Shown here: positions 1 through 8,657 of the stretch, one piece after another
How the letters are laid out: each line of letters starts with the position of its first letter
How positions within the stretch are numbered: the first letter of the stretch is position 1
From: Pythium myriotylum
Lineage: Eukaryota; Oomycota; Peronosporomycetes; Pythiales; Pythiaceae
NCBI GenBank assembly: GCA_023091665.1
Contig: JALJCQ010000028.1
Location: 682,001 to 746,000, forward strand
Length of the DNA: 64,000 nucleotides
Reading direction: 5' to 3'
The notes under the pieces: model-generated
What the model was told of the DNA's origin: nothing
Databases searched by the model: none
What the model saw: only the letters and a program-made list of their open reading frames with translations
Translations under genes and position numbers: made by a program

Positions 1-465
1 GATAATGTAGCGCGCGACCGCATCTCGAAGATCCACGCGGACGCGCGAGGCGAGAACTGCATCAGTCGATACAACCTTGAGACGCTGGACGACCTCCTCA
101 CGCAGATCGAGCAGCATGTGTGCTCGAGCTCGAACCAGTTCAAGAAGAATGTGGCGCTGCTCATGGACACCTCCGACTTTTGTCGCGAGCTCGGCGGCGC
201 GCGCGTGACGTGCTGTAAGTCGGGCAAGGATCGCACAGCCATGTCTGTCACGCTCGAGCAGGCGCGGCTCTGCTGCTCGCGGCTGCGCGTGGCGCAAAGC
301 CACGGGAAGAAGCTATGCGCGACCATGCGGCTCTATGGCGTGCGACGCAAGAACGTCTTCCTCAACACCAAGAGCAGCAAGTTCGCGTTCAACGAAATGC
401 AGCGCAAGATGCTGCCCGACTGCTACAAGCCGCCCGTGGGCACGTACAAGTCGGGCAAGACCTAG
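1..465 (+). CDS. Inositol polyphosphate 4-phosphatase, C-terminal part (5' end outside window)
   Basis: The reading frame is open from base 1 to the TAG at 463-465, so only the last 154 residues are visible. The key motif is CKSGKDRT, the C-x5-R phosphatase loop of the INPP4 type I/II family, which removes the 4-phosphate from phosphatidylinositol 3,4-bisphosphate at endomembranes. The flanking residues (an N-x-F-K-K-N stretch before it and a YGVRRKNVFLNTKSSKFAF-type tail after it) also fit the extreme C-terminus of that family. Upstream domains such as C2 cannot be seen. The gene converges on the minus-strand gene ending at 583, with only 117 bp between. The family call rests on the active-site loop and its position near the C-terminus. 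Confidence 0.75.
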   Translation, partial: DNVARDRISKIHADARGENCISRYNLETLDDLLTQIEQHVCSSSNQFKKNVALLMDTSDFCRELGGARVTCCKSGKDRTAMSVTLEQARLCCSRLRVAQSHGKKLCATMRLYGVRRKNVFLNTKSSKFAFNEMQRKMLPDCYKPPVGTYKSGKT

Positions 466-582
466 GACCATCCACCTCCACCACCCCCACACAGGTATTA
501 GTTGTACAAATGACAGTAAGTAAGAAACACCACACCCGACTATTTTAACTCGACAAAGATAGTAGCATTTGTCAATAGACTT

Positions 583-1620
583 CTAACTCGACTCGTCCAG
601 CGCGCCACAGAGCATCGCGCACACATCACTGAATGACGATACGTCCACTTGACCAGAGTTGACGCGGATCCTCGCTTCTTCCTTCCCGACCGCGTCGTCG
701 TCGATGCGGTACAAGTGCCACTCGGTGAAGTTCGTCGCGACCGCATACACGACCGAGAGCTTCTCGGCAGTCGACAATTCTTCGCTCGCGACGAGCGCAT
801 TCCCAGCAGCGACGCCAAGGTCTCCGTGCTTGGCTTCCGCGACGCACATCACAGTCTTCCCGCCTCGCTTGAGCACATAGTCGACTCGCGCAGTCCCTTC
901 GATCATCTCGCCGGGCACGATCTTGTCAACGTCGATTGTGAGATCGTCAAAGAGGCTCGCGAGCGTCGTGAGCATGGGCGCGATCACGAGCCGGAGCGGA
1001 CCGTCGCTCAGCACGAGCGGCATCGTTTTGCTCGTGTGCGTCAAGTGCTGCACGAGGAAGTCGGTCGTGGCGAGCGGGACCGGCTTGCGTTTCTGGACAA
1101 AGTCCTCGCTGGCAAACGCCTGACGGATCTCGTCCAACGAGAGCTCGATCGCGTCGCTGTGCTCCGTGCGACTCTCGTTGATACTGTCCAGCACGACATT
1201 GAGCTTCCGCCACCGCGCCCGACGGGCGCGAGAGTCTACCTGGCCGCCATTCTTGGCCACGATGTCGTAGTCACCTTCGCTTGGGAGCTTCACCACCACA
1301 TCAACCTCGCCTTCACAGACTCGGAACCGCTTGTCGAAGCGGTACGCGAAGAGAAGCCCGACGTTCGTGATCGCTGGCAAGGGCTTTGCGCTTTCGATGA
1401 GGTCCAGGATGCGGCTGGGCACTTGGAGTTGCGCCAGATCTTCGTCATCGGACTTGAGATCCTTCACGTGGTAGAGCTCCAGCAATCGCGGGTCGAACCA
1501 AATCAGCTGAGGCGCTGCGGCCCTGATTTTCAACCGGAGTTTGCCCACGCACTCGTGGCCGTCGACGTCCAGCGAGAAGACACGGCCGGTGCCGAGCACT
1601 GCGCATGAGAGCGTCGCCAT
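583..1620 (-). CDS. Crinkler-like protein: header-type N-terminus plus PD-(D/E)XK nuclease-like C-terminus
   Basis: 345 residues, starting at the ATG at 1620-1618. The first about 60 residues resemble the ubiquitin-like header of Crinkler effectors: a short beta start ending in a CAVLGTGRVFSLDVDG segment, then V-G-K-L-R-L-K-I and an LLELYHVKDL stretch where LFLAK or LYLAK would normally stand. There is no classical signal peptide, which is usual for this family. The C-terminal third has an acidic residue (ARVDYVL) followed by CVAEAK, which fits the D...ExK core of restriction-endonuclease-fold domains, and then a VVYAVATNFTEWHLYRI strand typical of such domains. Crinklers are delivered to host nuclei, but delivery of this protein is inference. 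The LFLAK motif itself is absent, so it may be a non-effector relative. Confidence 0.6.
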   Translation of the reverse strand: MATLSCAVLGTGRVFSLDVDGHECVGKLRLKIRAAAPQLIWFDPRLLELYHVKDLKSDDEDLAQLQVPSRILDLIESAKPLPAITNVGLLFAYRFDKRFRVCEGEVDVVVKLPSEGDYDIVAKNGGQVDSRARRARWRKLNVVLDSINESRTEHSDAIELSLDEIRQAFASEDFVQKRKPVPLATTDFLVQHLTHTSKTMPLVLSDGPLRLVIAPMLTTLASLFDDLTIDVDKIVPGEMIEGTARVDYVLKRGGKTVMCVAEAKHGDLGVAAGNALVASEELSTAEKLSVVYAVATNFTEWHLYRIDDDAVGKEEARIRVNSGQVDVSSFSDVCAMLCGALDESS

Positions 1621-1778
1621 GGATGCCGGGGAGACTGGATGGATGGAGAGAAAATGAAGAGTGAAGAACCGAGGAGAATGGGATTTGAACAGAAACAAAC
1701 AGTTGATGGATGGGGTGCAGATTTTTAACCGGGGTCTCTTACGAGAAAGTACCGAGCACTGCCTACTGGGACGAGACT

Positions 1779-2702
1779 CTAGACCACAACGGTCGGGTCC
1801 TTCTTCGCCGCCTCCAGCAGCTCCTTGAGCGAGCGGAAATGAATACTTGGGAAGAACTCGTCGTGGTCGCGCTGGACTTTGGCCTGGTCCAGCGCGAGCT
1901 TCCCGTGAGGCACAAGGAGCTTTAACTCGACTACGAACCGTTCCTGGAAGTTCTCTTTCTTGTCGGCGATAGCTTCCAGCTCGCCCACGTTCTCGTGCGA
2001 GATTTCGAAGTGGGTCCCCGTGACCTCGCTCACGGTCTTGCCGAGCGAGAGCCACGTCGTCTCCTCGCCTTGCATGTGCGTGAACGGGCGCCACTTGCTC
2101 TTGCTCTTGAGCAGCCCGCCCAACGCCGTCGCCACGTCCCTCGCACTGGTCACAGCGAACTTGTCGTGGCCACTTCCTGGGATCGTGAGCGTCTTGGCGT
2201 GGAGGTCGAGCGCGTGGAGAGGTCCAGGGTCGCTGTGGTAGCGGTTGGCCGACGGCACGATATAGTCGGCGATCCAGCCCATGGCCACGAAGGTCCACTC
2301 GACCTCGCTCTGCGAGCGCAGGGCGTCTCGCACGACCTCGTTGCAGTGGAAGAGCGAGTCGGGTTTTTCCGGAGAGTCCTCGCTGCTGCCGCCGTACTCG
2401 GCCGGGATGAAGCGTTTGCACTTGGGCGAGCGCTTGCAGGCCTCAAGCAGCGCGAGATGCACGTCCACGTACTTCTGCGTGACATCGGAGACCGTGCTGA
2501 CAACGGCATCGCAGTCGTCCAGCAGCGTAGCGAGCTGGTCCACCGACGAGTAGTCGGTCAGGCGCTGCTCGACGACACCGGGTTTGCCTTCGAAGTGGGG
2601 CTTGTGCGACCGCGTGAGCAGCACGATCTCGTGGCCGGCCCGAGGAAACTCCTCGACGAAATACTTGGCAAAAGTGCCAGGACCGGCGAGAGCGATGCGC
2701 AT
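1779..2702 (-). CDS. NmrA-like / isoflavone reductase-like NAD(P)-binding protein (copy 1)
   Basis: 307 residues from the ATG at 2702-2700. An upstream in-frame ATG at 2765 would add 21 residues before the nucleotide-binding strand and is probably 5' leader. The N-terminus MRIALAGPGTFAKYF is the glycine-rich loop of an atypical short-chain dehydrogenase. It is followed by LLTRSHKP, where the basic residues would bind the NADP phosphate, and by KRFIPAEYGG, a hallmark of the NmrA/isoflavone reductase group. Later segments (VAMGWIADY, TSARDVATA) fit the substrate side. The substrate is unknown. A second copy lies at 12345-13265 on the plus strand and aligns along its whole length. Confidence 0.75.
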   Translation of the reverse strand: MRIALAGPGTFAKYFVEEFPRAGHEIVLLTRSHKPHFEGKPGVVEQRLTDYSSVDQLATLLDDCDAVVSTVSDVTQKYVDVHLALLEACKRSPKCKRFIPAEYGGSSEDSPEKPDSLFHCNEVVRDALRSQSEVEWTFVAMGWIADYIVPSANRYHSDPGPLHALDLHAKTLTIPGSGHDKFAVTSARDVATALGGLLKSKSKWRPFTHMQGEETTWLSLGKTVSEVTGTHFEISHENVGELEAIADKKENFQERFVVELKLLVPHGKLALDQAKVQRDHDEFFPSIHFRSLKELLEAAKKDPTVVV

Positions 2703-3729
2703 GGTGACGGGGGGAAGAAGAGACTTGGAGTGGAGCGAGTAGATTGGAAACTGAGAGGAAGACAAGCGAGCCCGGTTGAGGGATTACGCGTTTATCCAGG
2801 GCGTCACGAGGTGATTCGTCACGTCTCTTTTGGGCATTGTCAAGTGTGACTGATCAAGGTCGACCAGGACTTGATTGGATGCTTTGTCGAATGCTATTCG
2901 CGAAGGTCAAATCATCTCGCTCGCTCTCTCGTATTTGCTGTCTTCATCGACTTCATTGACAGCAACTCCTGCTTGGCCCAACTTCAAGAAGACAGGGGAT
3001 TCCGTTTGGCTCGTAATCTCTAGGTTTGGCGAGCGATATCGAGCGATGATTTTGCACACAGCCCAGAGAGGCCGCTCTGCGATGAGTATTGGTGACTTGG
3101 ATGAGAATGGACCAACGAATCCGAACTCCAAGGCCGCTCTATTCACCATTGTATTACATTCGACTGTAGTGAAAGAAGCGAGTAGGATCCCCCTGACTAC
3201 GTAATGGTGTGAGCAGGTAATCGCGGCTCGGTGAAGTGCATTGGAGGGCGAGACAGCCGCCTGTACGAATTCTCGGCGTTTCTGCTGGGTGCGGGGATGA
3301 GCGCAAGCCATCAGGGCGTTCGAATTAACAGTACACGGTACAGGTGACAGTACTGACATTTGCCAGTGTGAGCGATATCGAGCCCTCCTTCCTACACACA
3401 GAGAAACGCACGCGGCTCCGTAGAGAGATGCAATCGCTCGGGAGCTCGCGAGCCACAGCGTGTATCCATTGTGGTCTCCGTTATGTGGAGACTCGTGATC
3501 CCTTGTGGAATGACGCGAAGGGCGTTCTCAGTGCGGCGTCATTACTTATTGGGTGCTCCCACTCTCCGTCCAGTAAAATTCAATGATTCTCAGTGAGGTC
3601 TCGCGTTGCCAACGCACGTCAGTGGTGATTCCTCCATCATGTTCCAGAGGTCAATAGATGAGTTGGTGGGAAAGCGACAGATCTTCCACTGGCGGCCATT
3701 CTTCAATCTTCTCTCGAGTGGAATCCACC
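2703..3729. other. Intergenic stretch without a supported gene
   Basis: About 1 kb between the divergently oriented NmrA-like gene and the LURP-like gene. It is less GC-rich than the neighbouring coding sequence. The longest open frame (2907-3359, minus) has no signal peptide, domain or oomycete-like composition that I recognise. It presumably contains both promoters. Confidence 0.4.
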
Positions 3730-4392
3730 ATGGGATCGAGCTCGTCCACACAGCGGCCAAGCATGATCCGCGAGTACCGAATGCAGAACTATTTCAAGGG
3801 GCCTCACCACGGCGCGACGTCGTCCAGGTCCAGCGGCAAACACGTCGCGGCGCTCAGCGTCAAGCACTGTAGCCCCAAGACGACGATGCTCCACGTGAGG
3901 GAGAAGACCTTCTCGCTCTCAGGCGACGACTTCACAATCCGCGACGCGCGGTCTGGAGAGACAAAGTTTCGCGTCAAAGGCTCGACGATCTCCGTGAGCG
4001 ATCGCAAGACGCTCGTAGACGCGCACAACCAAACGGTCGCAGTGATGCAGAAAGAACTCTCGAGCTCCATGTCCACGTTTCGCATCGCCGGCATGGGCAC
4101 CGTATTCACAGTCAAGGCAAAGCTCGCAGCCTCGACCGTGCTCGACTGCCAGTTCCGCGATGTCGCAACCGGCAAGCTGTGTCGGCTCAGCGTCAACGGC
4201 GACTGGCGCGCCAAGTCGGTGATCATTTACGCCGAAAACAAAGGCCCGATCGCACGCGTGTACCGACCAGCGAGAACGTCGCGGAACGTCGTCTTGGGCA
4301 AGCAGGACTATTACATAGAGATCGCGCCGAACGTCGACAGCGCAATGATCTCACTTATCTGCATCGCCATCGACGAGAGCAGGAGAGTCTAG
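3730..4392 (+). CDS. LURP-one-related (tubby C-terminal-like fold) protein
   Basis: 220 residues if started at the ATG at 3730, whose context CCACCATGG is much better than that of the in-frame ATG at 3658. The body shows the LURP-one pattern: an early strand with EKTFSLSGDDFTIRD, then GETKFRVKG, DRKTLVDAHNQTVAVMQKE, and a late IARVYRPAR...YYIEIAPNVDSAMISLICIAID segment that forms the last strand and central helix of the 12-stranded barrel. Relatives are related to phospholipid scramblases and probably bind membrane lipids. With this start the N-terminus is MGSSSST, which fits an N-myristoylation signal (Gly2, Ser6). Function is unknown; the fold call is fairly sure. Confidence 0.7.
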   Translation: MGSSSSTQRPSMIREYRMQNYFKGPHHGATSSRSSGKHVAALSVKHCSPKTTMLHVREKTFSLSGDDFTIRDARSGETKFRVKGSTISVSDRKTLVDAHNQTVAVMQKELSSSMSTFRIAGMGTVFTVKAKLAASTVLDCQFRDVATGKLCRLSVNGDWRAKSVIIYAENKGPIARVYRPARTSRNVVLGKQDYYIEIAPNVDSAMISLICIAIDESRRV

Positions 4393-4657
4393 CCACGTAG
4401 AGCATTATACACCAAAGATAACGAGCAATATTTAACGGTCAGCTACCCACATGTCGCGAGCCACTAGCATAAATCCTCGCTTCCCGAATCAATAAATCCT
4501 CACTGTCTCATATCAAATCACTGCATGGGTCGCTTCTTTCTCACTCGAGTCCAGTACGAGCGATGCAACGTGAACACTCCGAGCGATCACGATGCGATTT
4601 CTCACTTAAGAGCGACCCACTCTCAATTGATGAATCCCATCGAAATCGGTGGAAATC

Positions 4658-4999
4658 ATGGCCTTTGGCCATTCGTCTCGCCATTTTCACAAAGATCCTC
4701 ACGTCGAGTCGCTACATCTTCCTAAAGAGCTACGCGCGCAGCACGAGGCGCAGATGAAGGCACTTTACGAGAAACAAGACGGCTTGAAGATGCACGAGGC
4801 GGCGCTCGCGAGCATGGCCAAGCGACAAGCCGAACGTGAGGAAGAAACGCGATTCCCCTCGCATCTCACAACCAAGCGAGCGAGCAGCCATGGGCGCGCA
4901 TTCAGCTCAAGCGCCTCGCACTGCTGCTGCTGGCCACTCGCTTCCAGCAACAACAAACGCAAACACAACAACAACCAAAAATATCAGTCGTGCAGGTGA
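4658..4999 (+). CDS. Small basic hypothetical protein
   Basis: 113 residues from the ATG at 4658. The first two thirds look protein-like: a His-rich start, then a helical charged segment (LPKELRAQHEAQMKALYEKQ, then ALASMAKRQAEREEET). The last 45 residues are Ser/Asn/Lys-rich and may be read-through of an intron or a 3' end. No domain is recognised. It sits 123 bp upstream of the ALG9 start on the same strand. It could also be an exon of a larger gene. Confidence 0.4.
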   Translation: MAFGHSSRHFHKDPHVESLHLPKELRAQHEAQMKALYEKQDGLKMHEAALASMAKRQAEREEETRFPSHLTTKRASSHGRAFSSSASHCCCWPLASSNNKRKHNNNQKYQSCR

Positions 5000-5122
5000 C
5001 GTAAAATCCAGTTGCTGCACTTTCTCACCCGGGATCTTCTTGTACCATCACTCTCAAATCGTTTCTATCGTTTCTATCAACCACCTCCTGAGCAGCTTCG
5101 TGGTCTCACATCCGCTGCCAGA

Positions 5123-6865
5123 ATGGCTCGCAAGAAGCCGTCGCCTGCTCCTCCTGCTGCTACGCCGCCGCCGCCCGCGCGCGTCGCTCGCGTCGACAGC
5201 GAGCGCGCGCTCTGGGCGCCGACCTTCGAGACTGCCCTGTCTCTGCTCGTGCTCCCGCGCGTGGTCTCGGCGCTCGCGAACCCGATCGCCGACTGCGACG
5301 AGACGTTCAACTACTGGGAGCCGCTCCATTTCTTGCTCCACGGCTTCGGCTTCCAGACGTGGGAGTACAGCCCCGTCTTCGCGCTGCGCTCCTACCTCTA
5401 CCTCGCGCTCCACGTCGTCGTCGCCAAGGCCACGGCCTGGGGGCTCGTGCTCGGCTCGCCGGCGCACTCCAAAGTGCTCGTCTTCTACGGCCTGCGCGGC
5501 GCGCTCGCGCTCGCGAGCGCCTACTGCGAGGCGCTCTTCTACCGCGCGTGCGTGCCGCACTTTGGACGCCGCACGGCGAGGTACTTGCTCTGGATTCTCG
5601 CCTTTAACGCCGGCATCTTCCACGCGAGCACGGCCTTTTTGCCCAGCACGTTCGTCATGTACCTCATCATGCTCGTGATGACCGCGTGGATGGACCAGAA
5701 CCACTTTGCCGGCATCTTCTGGGGCGTCGTCGCCGTGCTCTGTGGCTGGCCGTACGTCGGCGTGCTCTTCGTGCCGTTCATGCTTGACACGCTGTGGACT
5801 CGCGGCCTGCTCAAGAGTCTTCTCGTCGGCGCAGCGATCGGCGGCGCCGTGCTTGCAGCTGAGATCGGCGTCAACTTCTACTACTACCGCAAGATCGTGC
5901 TGCCGGCGTGGAACATTCTCGTGTACAACGTGCTCAGCAACGAGACTGACTCGACGCTCTACGGCACCGAGCCGCTCAGCTACTACCTGCTCAACCTCGC
6001 GCTCAACTTCAACGTTGTCGCGGTGCTCGCCGTGCCGGCGCTTCTCTTCGTGTGGCTTCTGCCGTCGTCGTCCGCTGGGACCTCGTCGACCCGACGCTTT
6101 GTCTTCGCGTCGATCGCGTTCCTCTGGCTCGCGATCATGTTCCCACAGCCGCACAAGGAAGAGCGGTTCCTCTCGCCCGTGTACCCGCTGCTATGCCTCG
6201 CAGCGGCGATCACACTCAGTGCTCTTGTGTCCCGCACGCTGCTTCTCTTTGGCTCGGGAAGCAGCTTCGCCAAGGCTCTCGTCGCGCTGCTCGTGTACGG
6301 CTCGCTGGGCCTGTACTCAGCGCTTTCAGTGTCGCGCATCACCAGTAATGTCGTCAACTTCTCGGCGCCCATCCGCGTGTACCACCACCTCTACGAGCAC
6401 GTGCTTCCTAATGAGCGCAAGAACGTCCTCCACGCGACTCCAAAGGTGGTGAACCTCTGCGTCGGCAAGGAATGGTACCGCTTCCCAGCGAGCTTCTTCG
6501 TCCCGACCAACTCCACGCGTGTCCAGTTCATCAAGTCGTCGTTCAGCGGGCTGCTGCCCAAGCCCTTTGAGCAACATCCGGAAGGCACATCCATCATCCC
6601 GACGCACATGAACAATCGCAATGAGGAGGAGCCGTCGCGGTACGTGCCTCTGAGCGAGTGCGACTTTGTCGTGGACCTCGACTTGCCCAACCAGCAGGAG
6701 ACCAAGTTCTGGGAACTCCCCGATCAGTGGGAACGAGTCCACTCGGAGCCTTTCCTCAATGCCGAGGCCTCCAAGTCGCCCTACCGATCGTTTTATGTGC
6801 CGTTTTTGACCCCGCGCAACCTCGAATTCGCGAAGTATTCCATCTACAAGCAGAAGCGCAAGTAG
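5123..6865 (+). CDS. ALG9: ALG9 alpha-1,2-mannosyltransferase
   Basis: 580 residues from the ATG at 5123; no stop interrupts the frame. This GT22 enzyme adds the seventh and ninth mannose to the dolichol-linked N-glycan precursor in the ER lumen, using dolichol-phosphate-mannose. Diagnostic segments are DCDETFNYWEPLH with the acidic pair in the first luminal loop, TWEYSPVFALRSY, YGTEPLSYYLLN, PHKEERFLSPVYPL, VCVGKEWYRFP-type (here LCVGKEWYRFP), and EEPSRYVPLSECDFVVDLD near the C-terminus. Many hydrophobic segments lie between residues 30 and 440, as expected for a multispanning ER protein. Length matches the family (about 600). PIG-B and ALG12 are related, but the C-terminal block is specific to ALG9. 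Confidence 0.93.
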   Translation: MARKKPSPAPPAATPPPPARVARVDSERALWAPTFETALSLLVLPRVVSALANPIADCDETFNYWEPLHFLLHGFGFQTWEYSPVFALRSYLYLALHVVVAKATAWGLVLGSPAHSKVLVFYGLRGALALASAYCEALFYRACVPHFGRRTARYLLWILAFNAGIFHASTAFLPSTFVMYLIMLVMTAWMDQNHFAGIFWGVVAVLCGWPYVGVLFVPFMLDTLWTRGLLKSLLVGAAIGGAVLAAEIGVNFYYYRKIVLPAWNILVYNVLSNETDSTLYGTEPLSYYLLNLALNFNVVAVLAVPALLFVWLLPSSSAGTSSTRRFVFASIAFLWLAIMFPQPHKEERFLSPVYPLLCLAAAITLSALVSRTLLLFGSGSSFAKALVALLVYGSLGLYSALSVSRITSNVVNFSAPIRVYHHLYEHVLPNERKNVLHATPKVVNLCVGKEWYRFPASFFVPTNSTRVQFIKSSFSGLLPKPFEQHPEGTSIIPTHMNNRNEEEPSRYVPLSECDFVVDLDLPNQQETKFWELPDQWERVHSEPFLNAEASKSPYRSFYVPFLTPRNLEFAKYSIYKQKRK

Positions 6866-7024
6866 TTCAGTCGACTAGAACAGTCACAGGGCATGTAGGC
6901 AGAGAAAGATCCTTTCGGTCTCTCTCTCGAGAGCACGACGGATCTCACTAGAAAACATGGTAGCGTTGGGAATGGTCCATTGATTTCTTCTTGGGAAACC
7001 GCATCCCATGATAATAGAGGGTTC

Positions 7025-8511
7025 TTACGCCGTCACCGCGTCGGCGTACGTTGCCTGTGCGGTGGCGGGTGCTGGTGCAACGAGCTGAGGATAGAGCTGC
7101 TCGATCTTTTCGGCGCACTGGTTCACGTTGAAGCAGATCGACGCGATCTGCGTGTCAAAGGCCGCGAGCGCCTCGTCCTCCGTGTTTTCAAACTCCAAAA
7201 AGCCACTGAACTGGTCAATGCTGCCTTTCATGCGTTCTTCGCAGATCATCGTCGCAGCCACGCGCTCGGCGCTCTCGGGCTCGATGGCCAGCAACTTGCC
7301 GAGCTCCTCAAGCGAGATGCTGCTGTACACGCGGCTCGCGGCGAGCAGGTTGTGCTCGAGGAATGCATTTTCGAGCACCGTGAAGCCGTTTGCGAGCACA
7401 GCCTTCTGGTGCGGCAGCAGGCTCTTCTCAAAGTTCTCGAGCTCTGGGCGGCGGATGAGCTGCTCCGTGTACATCTTCTCGAGGATCGGCGCGTGCTCAC
7501 TGTTCTTGACGCGCTCGTCCTTATAGAGCGTGCCCAGCAGACGCGAGCGCTGCGGACCGGCCGACGCAAGGATCGCACACGTCACAGCCTTGCCCAGCAG
7601 CTCAAGCAGGTCGTCCGGGTCGACTTCATCGGGCTTGGACTGCGAGAACTCGTAGTAACGCAGCGCAGCGTCGAGAAACTTGCGTTTCGAATCGAGGATG
7701 CGTGCGTACGAGACCTGGTAGCGTAGCTTGAGCGTCCAGTCTTCGACGTTGTGGATGAACCGCGAGGCGCGGTTGATAAAGTTCTCAGCGTCGACCGTCT
7801 CGTCTTCTTGGAGGTAGAGCTCGGCGATCTTGACGTACTTTTCGGCCTTCTGCACGTCCGTGTACTGGCGCGCCGAGCTCTCGAGGTTGATGGCCGCGAG
7901 CGCCTTGGCGGCCTCGATGTACTCTTCCTCGTCCACGTAGAGATCCGCGAGCGCTTCCCGCAGGATCACGTCGGCCTCTTCAAACGAAAGCAGTCGGGGC
8001 TTGATCTTGGCGAGACAGAAACTGATGAGGTCGAGCTTCCACTTGTGCGCCTCCGGATCCAGCTGCTGCACCGCCGTCGCCAGGTGCGTGATCGCCTACC
8101 GTTCCAAACACACGAGTCAGAATCCTCTGTAGCTGTCGAAGAGCTCCAATGAAAGAACAAGAAGAAATGCACCCACCGCACGGGAGACCACGAGCAGCAC
8201 GTCCTCGTCGAGCACTACAGCCACCGACTCGAGAGATCAGTCCAGTTTTCTTCATCCCACGACAACAACAACAACAAACAAAGCACGCACAGTGCGTGAC
8301 GATGGCCTTGAGGTCTTCGGGGCGCTCGAGCGCGCCGTCGAGAAGCGCCTTGTACGCGGCCGTTTTCTCCTTCTGGTCGGCGCCCGCGGCGATCTACACG
8401 CACACCAATCGACGCGCCGCGACGTCAGCTACCCGATGCGCGCGCTCGCGGCGCTCCAATCGCGCGCGTTCGTACGCTACGCAGCTCCGCGTGGACGTCT
8501 CCGCCGGCCAT
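7025..8511 (-). CDS. CSN4: COP9 signalosome subunit 4, four exons
   Basis: Inferred exons: 8476-8511, 8291-8393, 8177-8214 and 7025-8095, all with GT-AG introns of about 76-82 bp; they keep frame and give 415 residues (human CSN4 has 406). The large exon carries the PCI-domain protein sequence, with INRASRFIHN, YARILDSKRKF, ILASAGPQRSRLLGTLYKDER, LLPHQKAV and LEHNLLAASRVYSSISLEEL, all close to CSN4. The first three exons add the N-terminal helical part (DEDVLLVVSRA matches the NENVSLVISRQ region of animals). The COP9 signalosome removes NEDD8 from cullins. Regulation is not visible. The neighbour TRPC4AP-like gene also belongs to cullin biology, but no operon-like link is implied. Confidence 0.9.
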
Positions 8512-8657
8512 TGTGGTCGCTCTCTGTCGTTGAGGATCGATTCCGAGATCTGCCGTGGGTCATACAGGGGGGGGGTACACTGTCCCTCGTTGGAGTTTTG
8601 CCGCTCTCCAATTCGGGATACGCGTAACCCTTCCACGCTAATACCTTATCTCAGTGG

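Noticed and set aside
649..1608. 319-codon plus-strand frame opposite the Crinkler-like gene
   Set aside because: GC-rich shadow; the minus strand carries the recognisable domains.
1995..2849. 284-codon plus-strand frame opposite NmrA copy 1
   Set aside because: Shadow of a strongly GC-biased gene; composition is Arg/Val/His-rich without pattern.
2907..3359. 150-codon minus-strand frame
   Set aside because: No ATG context, domain, signal peptide or codon pattern like the neighbouring genes.
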